From contig VICG01000001.1 of the NCBI GenBank assembly GCA_008692225.1, forward strand, positions 980,501 through 1,044,500: a stretch of 64,000 nt of DNA. Direction: 5' to 3'. A model generated the notes under the pieces. The model worked only from the letters and a program-made list of their open reading frames with translations, searched no databases and had not been told where the DNA came from. This document shows, piece after piece, positions 59,144-64,000 of this stretch (position 1 is its first letter; every line of letters begins with the position of its first letter). This DNA comes from Monilinia fructicola. Lineage: Eukaryota > Ascomycota > Leotiomycetes > Helotiales > Sclerotiniaceae. The translations under genes and the position numbers were made by a program.

Positions 59144-61132
59144 TGCTGTTGCCATATCTGCGGAAGTTAAAACGGTAGTAGCCCCCTGAGAAATATATTA
59201 AGGTGGAAAACCAAACATTTAACGCTGCAGCCTCATTTATGACTTTTACTCAGTTTTGGTTTCCGAAATAATGACCACGACCTCTAGACGCTTCTAGATG
59301 TTTTATAATACAATCTATATAGTCCCAATATGAATGATCGAGAGCTTACCTGGTGGCGTCAGTTCGTCATTGGTTTCGATACTAAACTCTCAATTAGCTC
59401 TAGTGTAATGCATCAAACGATGGGATAGCTGCATCTTATCGTTTTGGTGGGAAACTATCATTGGCAGCATAGAATGAGATATTATGAAAATATGAGCATC
59501 CATCGTTACTAGGTTGACACCATATTCTCCAGTGTGATATGGAAGATATACTCAAGAAAGTAGGGAAAGTCTGAAGATATGGTAAATATAATCATAAGAC
59601 GATCATCTCCATTGTGTTAAATAATGGAATGTTGTTGTGTGATCATCAAGAGCAGCCTCGCTAAGTGAGTTTTCACTTCCTAGGCTTATTAGTCCAGATG
59701 ATTTTCAAGTAGGCCTAACTTCAACTCACATCAACTGCTGTACCAATTGCCCTGTTGCAAATATCTTGAGCCTAAAACTTCATAATGAACTCCAAAAACA
59801 GCCACCAAATTTCTCATTCTATGTGGACATTATCATTTGTTATCTCCTTTGTCTGGTTGCATGTAAGTTACGTTGATACGATGTTGCTTGAAGTTGATCG
59901 AGCAATGAGGATAAAGTTTTGGGGGTGAGGGGTTGATGTAAATGTATGTTGGAGGAGCATTCTTGGATTGATGGGGTGTCACCGGAGGGAAGAGTTGGTT
60001 TTTCTATATCGGCGTATTGCAACTCGATTTCGATGATAATTGTGATACTTGATGTCCAATTGATGTCTTAGGTTTTCTTACAGGGACTTTTTTAGTGCAC
60101 GGTTTGGGAGATACACTATTCATACCCTGTTGATCTCTTTCCGCTGTTTCCATGCAGATTGTAACAGATATATTGTAAGATGATATAGTATTAGTGTGTT
60201 TGCTGTATATATATGGATGCAGTACCAACTGAGTACTTATGCAAGTGGTAGTTTATGTTGTGTTGCACTGTGCTGTAAACATCAAAATCTTGGCTAATTT
60301 ATGGGATTCAGCAATTCTCAGAGGATAACAATCCTTCCTCTGTCCCCAAAGCCAAGGTACTTCGTATGATATATTTCCTGCTCTCCTGACGATAGAGTAA
60401 CGGCCGTCTATCTTCACCACCAATATTCTCCGTATTGAAACCTTTCCAACTCAATTATTCCTATCGCCTGAATTGAGAGTGCTCAAAATGGAACTATTTA
60501 TCTTCAAGGATATCCGTGTCCTACAGCTAGCCATACATTGCGTGGTAAACCACAGCTTCTTATTACTATACTCGATAGCATGATACAGGTACGTTTGACT
60601 GTACTGAATAAAAAGGATCCTGTAAAGTTCGGGTATGATCATTGAACTCCTGTATACCTCCCTTCTAATGTTCAAATCTTCATCTCCATCCTCTTCATAT
60701 CCCTACAGTTTCTCTGCCCAATCTCCTCATCTTCCTTATTAATCAGATATCCAAGATTTCCCGACCACTCCCTCAGTTCCTCCAAAATCATCGACACCCA
60801 ATGAACAAATACAGTAAATGGCGCAGCTTGATGATCAACTAAAAGTTTGGAGTCTGACGGCCTGGAAGGGTGCTTAAGCACTTTAACACGTGGAGCGTAG
60901 TGAACTTGAACATGTAATTTCTCTTTTATCTTAGAGCAGGACTTAGACGCAAAGAGATATATATGGAAGGTAGTGGCTCTATGAGGAACGAACAGTGTTG
61001 TGATTAGTATTCGTCGTATTCCGTCTGTTGGTCTGTATAGTGGTACGTCTAAATTATTTGCAATAGATATTCGTATATAGTATCGAATTATCTGTCACTG
61101 AAAGCATCTAATATTATTATAAAACTGAACAC
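57166..61132. other. Gene-free stretch upstream of arp9
   Basis: Nearly 4 kb of AT-rich DNA with only short open frames (longest 112 codons at 57839-58177, with no recognisable feature). It contains a CA/TA microsatellite at 59103-59143. Confidence 0.45.
59103..59143. repeat. (CA)n(TA)n microsatellite
   Basis: About 11 CA units run into about 8 TA units. Confidence 0.95.
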
Positions 61133-61281
61133 TACTAGAAACATATTACAACACTGAAATCTGATCCGGAATGGGCATTTCAAATCCTGATTAGGCTTAG
61201 ATTATCCATTCTAGATCCTAATTAAGCATCAAGTGCCCATTCCAGATCAGATTTCAGTATTTTAATATATTTTCGGTAGTA
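61133..61281. mobile_element. Short MITE-like inverted-repeat element, 149 bp
   Basis: The left arm (61133-61177) and right arm (61234-61281) are imperfect inverted copies of about 45-48 bp. They share an almost exact 23-bp core, ACTGAAATCTGATC followed by C or T and then GGAATGGGC. The termini read TACTA on both sides, so TA could be the target duplication, as for Tc1/mariner-type MITEs. The 56-bp centre contains two related ATCCTNATTANGC blocks in direct orientation. No coding capacity. Confidence 0.65.
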
Positions 61282-62136
61282 ACTAATAAATTCTATGATA
61301 TCCATTAAAATACATATAGAACTCTAGTTATATTTACAGATGTGGTAGTTAAAGTCTAATATTAGCCATTATTTCGTTAGCGTATACTAATCGCAACCTT
61401 GGGAACGAAGTTGATTCAAATAAAATGTCGGCTGTAGCCTTGCACTGCAAGCCAACTTGAAGGATACATAGCTCCTCTTCATATTTTCCATATTTACCTG
61501 AATCACCTCATCGAATGCAACTCACCTCCCGTTACCTCCTCCCATACCCTCACCATCACATTACCTCCTCTAGCAATCAACCTCTCTAACCATCGACCCC
61601 TCTCGTCCCCCATCACCATCCCTCTGTCTCCAAGATTCTCACCGCCACCCTACCACCTCCCCATTCCCCATCCCCAATCCTCAAAATCCCCCCAAAACAA
61701 CAACCCCCTCCCCCTCCCTGAATCCCACACCACCAAACACCCCAGCTCAACCCTCGCACACAAAATGTCGATCTTGAACTTGAATCAACCAAGCTTCGCC
61801 TAATCCTTCGATCGAGTACAGTACAGGATATGGATATTCAAACGTATCTGATAAGTCCCAGGTATATTATAAGGTCATCAGCATTGCTACGATCGATCTC
61901 GTTATTTGTTTATTCTGATTAATATTAACGCTATTCGGAATTTGATGCGGTTGGTGATACACGTGGACGTCGGGTTCCAGGGTTATCATAGAATGCAATG
62001 ATATCCATGGATAGCAAAGCACGTTCGCTAAAATAGGGGGGGGGCGAAAGCGAGGTCGAAAAAGCAATCTTCCTTAACGAGATGAGGAAATCATTTTCGG
62101 GATGAAGTGAAATAGGTGGTTTGAGATACGTAATTC

Positions 62137-62138
<2 letters not shown>

Positions 62139-62166
<28 letters not shown>
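62139..62166. repeat. (GAT)n microsatellite
   Basis: About nine GAT units in intergenic DNA. Confidence 0.95.
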
Positions 62167-62167
<1 letters not shown>

Positions 62168-63083
62168 TAAGAGAGGCCTTGGGAGTATTTATTCATCTAT
62201 CGACTAGGCGATCAATATGCGATATCAATTAAGTAGGATATTTGGGTCGTCGATCGGTTAGGAGGTACGGTATCCCTAGAGCATCAATATCATATAGAAT
62301 CCTTCCCAACTCCTTAAATAGCGTATATCATATATCTCTCTCTAAGAGAATAGAATTTCAAATCCTTCCATGCGAACATCCAATCTAGATTCCAATCACC
62401 TCGACTTTGAAACAAGAGAGCGCTGAAGCTTCAAAATGCCAACCAACATACACACCATTTCCAATCCGATGTTAAGGTTAACAACTCGCCAATTTCACGC
62501 AACTTCAACCCCTCGCATCAATCTTACTTGAATACCAGCAACTATACATACCCGACCATTTAATCATCATCATCATCACTATTTTATCTTTATCTTTAGA
62601 TTCTTCGTTCTCCAACTTTCCCTCTCTCCTTTTATCTTCTCCCGCTTCTCTTTCTTTCCCTCCTTCCGCTTTCCTCTCCTCTCCTCCTCCTTTGAATCTA
62701 CCAACACCACACCCAACAGCACCACCTAATCACCAGCCCCCTCCCTCTTTCTCGAAAACCACACCTGGACAAGATGAGCGTATGGTGCTCGAGTACGTAA
62801 GATAAATCAATCGATAAAGAGATGAGCAGAGAGCAGAACCATCTCAAGCTCAATCCCACGCACTCGAGTAATGATATGATGATCGCACTCTCTTCCACAA
62901 ACGATATCCTACTTCAGCCCACTATCCCTCCCGCATCATCCACCGCATATCTACTCTCGCAAACACGCGCGCGCGACGGGAACCCCAAGCTCACAGCCCC
63001 AAGCTTAAGCTTGCAATGCTCGTTCTTCTCCGTCTGCTCTTCTCATCTCGTGCTTTGGGTGTGCGTGGGTTTTGTGTTTTATG

Positions 63084-63126
63084 GATATATACACACACAC
63101 ACACACACACATATATACATACACAT
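63084..63126. repeat. (AT)n(AC)n microsatellite
   Basis: About ten AC units flanked by AT-rich dinucleotides. Confidence 0.95.
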
Positions 63127-63373
63127 AGCCAGCTAAACCCTGGACCGATCATCCATACAGTAAATAGCCTTACCAAAAAAAATGGCAATGTACCGGAATT
63201 TGTATGGTATGGCAAAATGACAGAATTAACAAACAGTCTGCGTTTTTATCTGGATCTTGGCTGGTGAGTTTTAGTACAGCATGTTGAATTGGGTTTGTGT
63301 GAGGATATGATGAAATCTCGGTTTGTCTAATAAGTTTCTTGCTTTGTGGAAGTATGCTCAAGTGTATTGTGAG

Positions 63374-63398
63374 TTTGTTGTTGTTGTTGTTGTTGTTG
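63374..63398. repeat. (GTT)n microsatellite
   Basis: About eight GTT units. Confidence 0.95.
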
Positions 63399-64000
63399 GT
63401 ATTGAAGATAATTCTATTTAGAATCTGAAGTGCAGGTTAGAACTAGTTAGTTCCAACATATGATCCTAGGATAAGAGAACGCAAGCAAAGAAGAAAGAGC
63501 GATGCTCCAACGCGGTGGAATAAGCTATTTGTGGTAAGACGATGATGGCCCCGTATTCATAATATTGATGATATGGAAGTGAAGTGGATGATGCTACAAT
63601 AAAGTGAAACCAAAGTGAAGGGGAAGGGGAGTTGAAGTGGGATTGAGAATGGGATATTCGTATTTTGAAGCTAAGACAGTTTTATATAGTGTTTGGAGCT
63701 CGTTTGAAATGCATATGGGATTTTGAACATCTTTTCAATGTGGGTGTTTGGGAGCTTCTGCTATTAGCACTATATGTGTACTGTTATGGGAGTGGAGACA
63801 TTTGTGGCATATTGCTGTGGAAGTGGTACTCTTGAGTGTGTGGTTATGATTAGGGTTGGATGGGGGGAGGAGGAGTGATGCGAGGGTAGCGAGGGGACTG
63901 GAAAGATATGAAAGGATGGATGATGATGATGAAGATGAAGATAATGATGATAAAAAGGTTCCATATAAGGAGGAACAACTAACATTCAATGGACTAATTG

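Larger units (their letters stand above)
61282..64000. other. Gene-free stretch to right edge, with microsatellites
   Basis: I see no supported gene. There are C-rich, pyrimidine-rich stretches (about 61550-61745 and 62600-62760) that look like promoter or leader DNA. A gene may begin beyond the right edge. Confidence 0.4.

Noticed and set aside
1..64000. CRISPR arrays, bacterial operons or phage genes
   Set aside because: The window is fungal: spliced genes, nuclear tRNA intron, no spaced direct repeats of CRISPR type.

Overview
The window looks like a nuclear contig from a filamentous ascomycete, probably a leotiomycete close to Botrytis/Sclerotinia. This is inferred from protein content and layout, not proven. 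Genes carry short GT-AG introns of about 47-92 nt, intergenic DNA is AT-rich and long, and the gene set is fungal: a carotenoid/opsin cluster, a Zn2Cys6 regulator, COMPASS Bre2, a nuclear Arp9, MSH6, an MFS exporter and an intron-bearing tRNA-Asn.

Layout: 1-413, 5' part of a GPR1/FUN34/YaaH membrane protein (minus). 414-8864, long gene-free block. 8865-10803, secreted Ser/Ala-rich protein. 11504-21642, carotenoid/retinal cluster: carX (minus), carRA, carB and carO (all plus). 22577-23596, secreted alpha/beta-hydrolase. 24396-25281, small membrane protein. 25943-27819, secreted sulfatase (minus). 28655-30695, MFS transporter. 31493-32307, a terminal-inverted-repeat element with internal minisatellites. 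32615-36515, msh6. 37264-38708, unknown membrane-anchored protein (minus). 39488-39587, tRNA-Asn (minus). 40939-44013, nine-exon Zn2Cys6 regulator (minus). 44014-49729, gene-free block. 49730-51502, bre2 (minus). 52258-53619, F-box/2EXR-like protein (minus). 55127-57165, arp9 (minus). 57166-64000, no gene I can support, but a second small inverted-repeat element lies at 61133-61281.

The four cluster genes form one pathway. CarRA makes phytoene and cyclises lycopene, CarB desaturates phytoene, CarX cleaves beta-carotene to retinal, and CarO is the retinal-binding opsin. The opsin keeps the Schiff-base lysine and both carboxylates of a proton pump.

The main anomaly is that seven genes cannot be read through. 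Each is broken by one-base gains or losses in short A/T runs (nine in all; three in carRA). In every case the corrected total coding length, with the proposed introns, is an exact multiple of three. Housekeeping genes (msh6, arp9) are hit as well as the pigment genes, so base-calling or assembly error is the likeliest cause. A real mutator or decayed state must be excluded with reads, which matters because one hit lies in msh6 just before its mismatch-contacting Phe-x-Glu motif.
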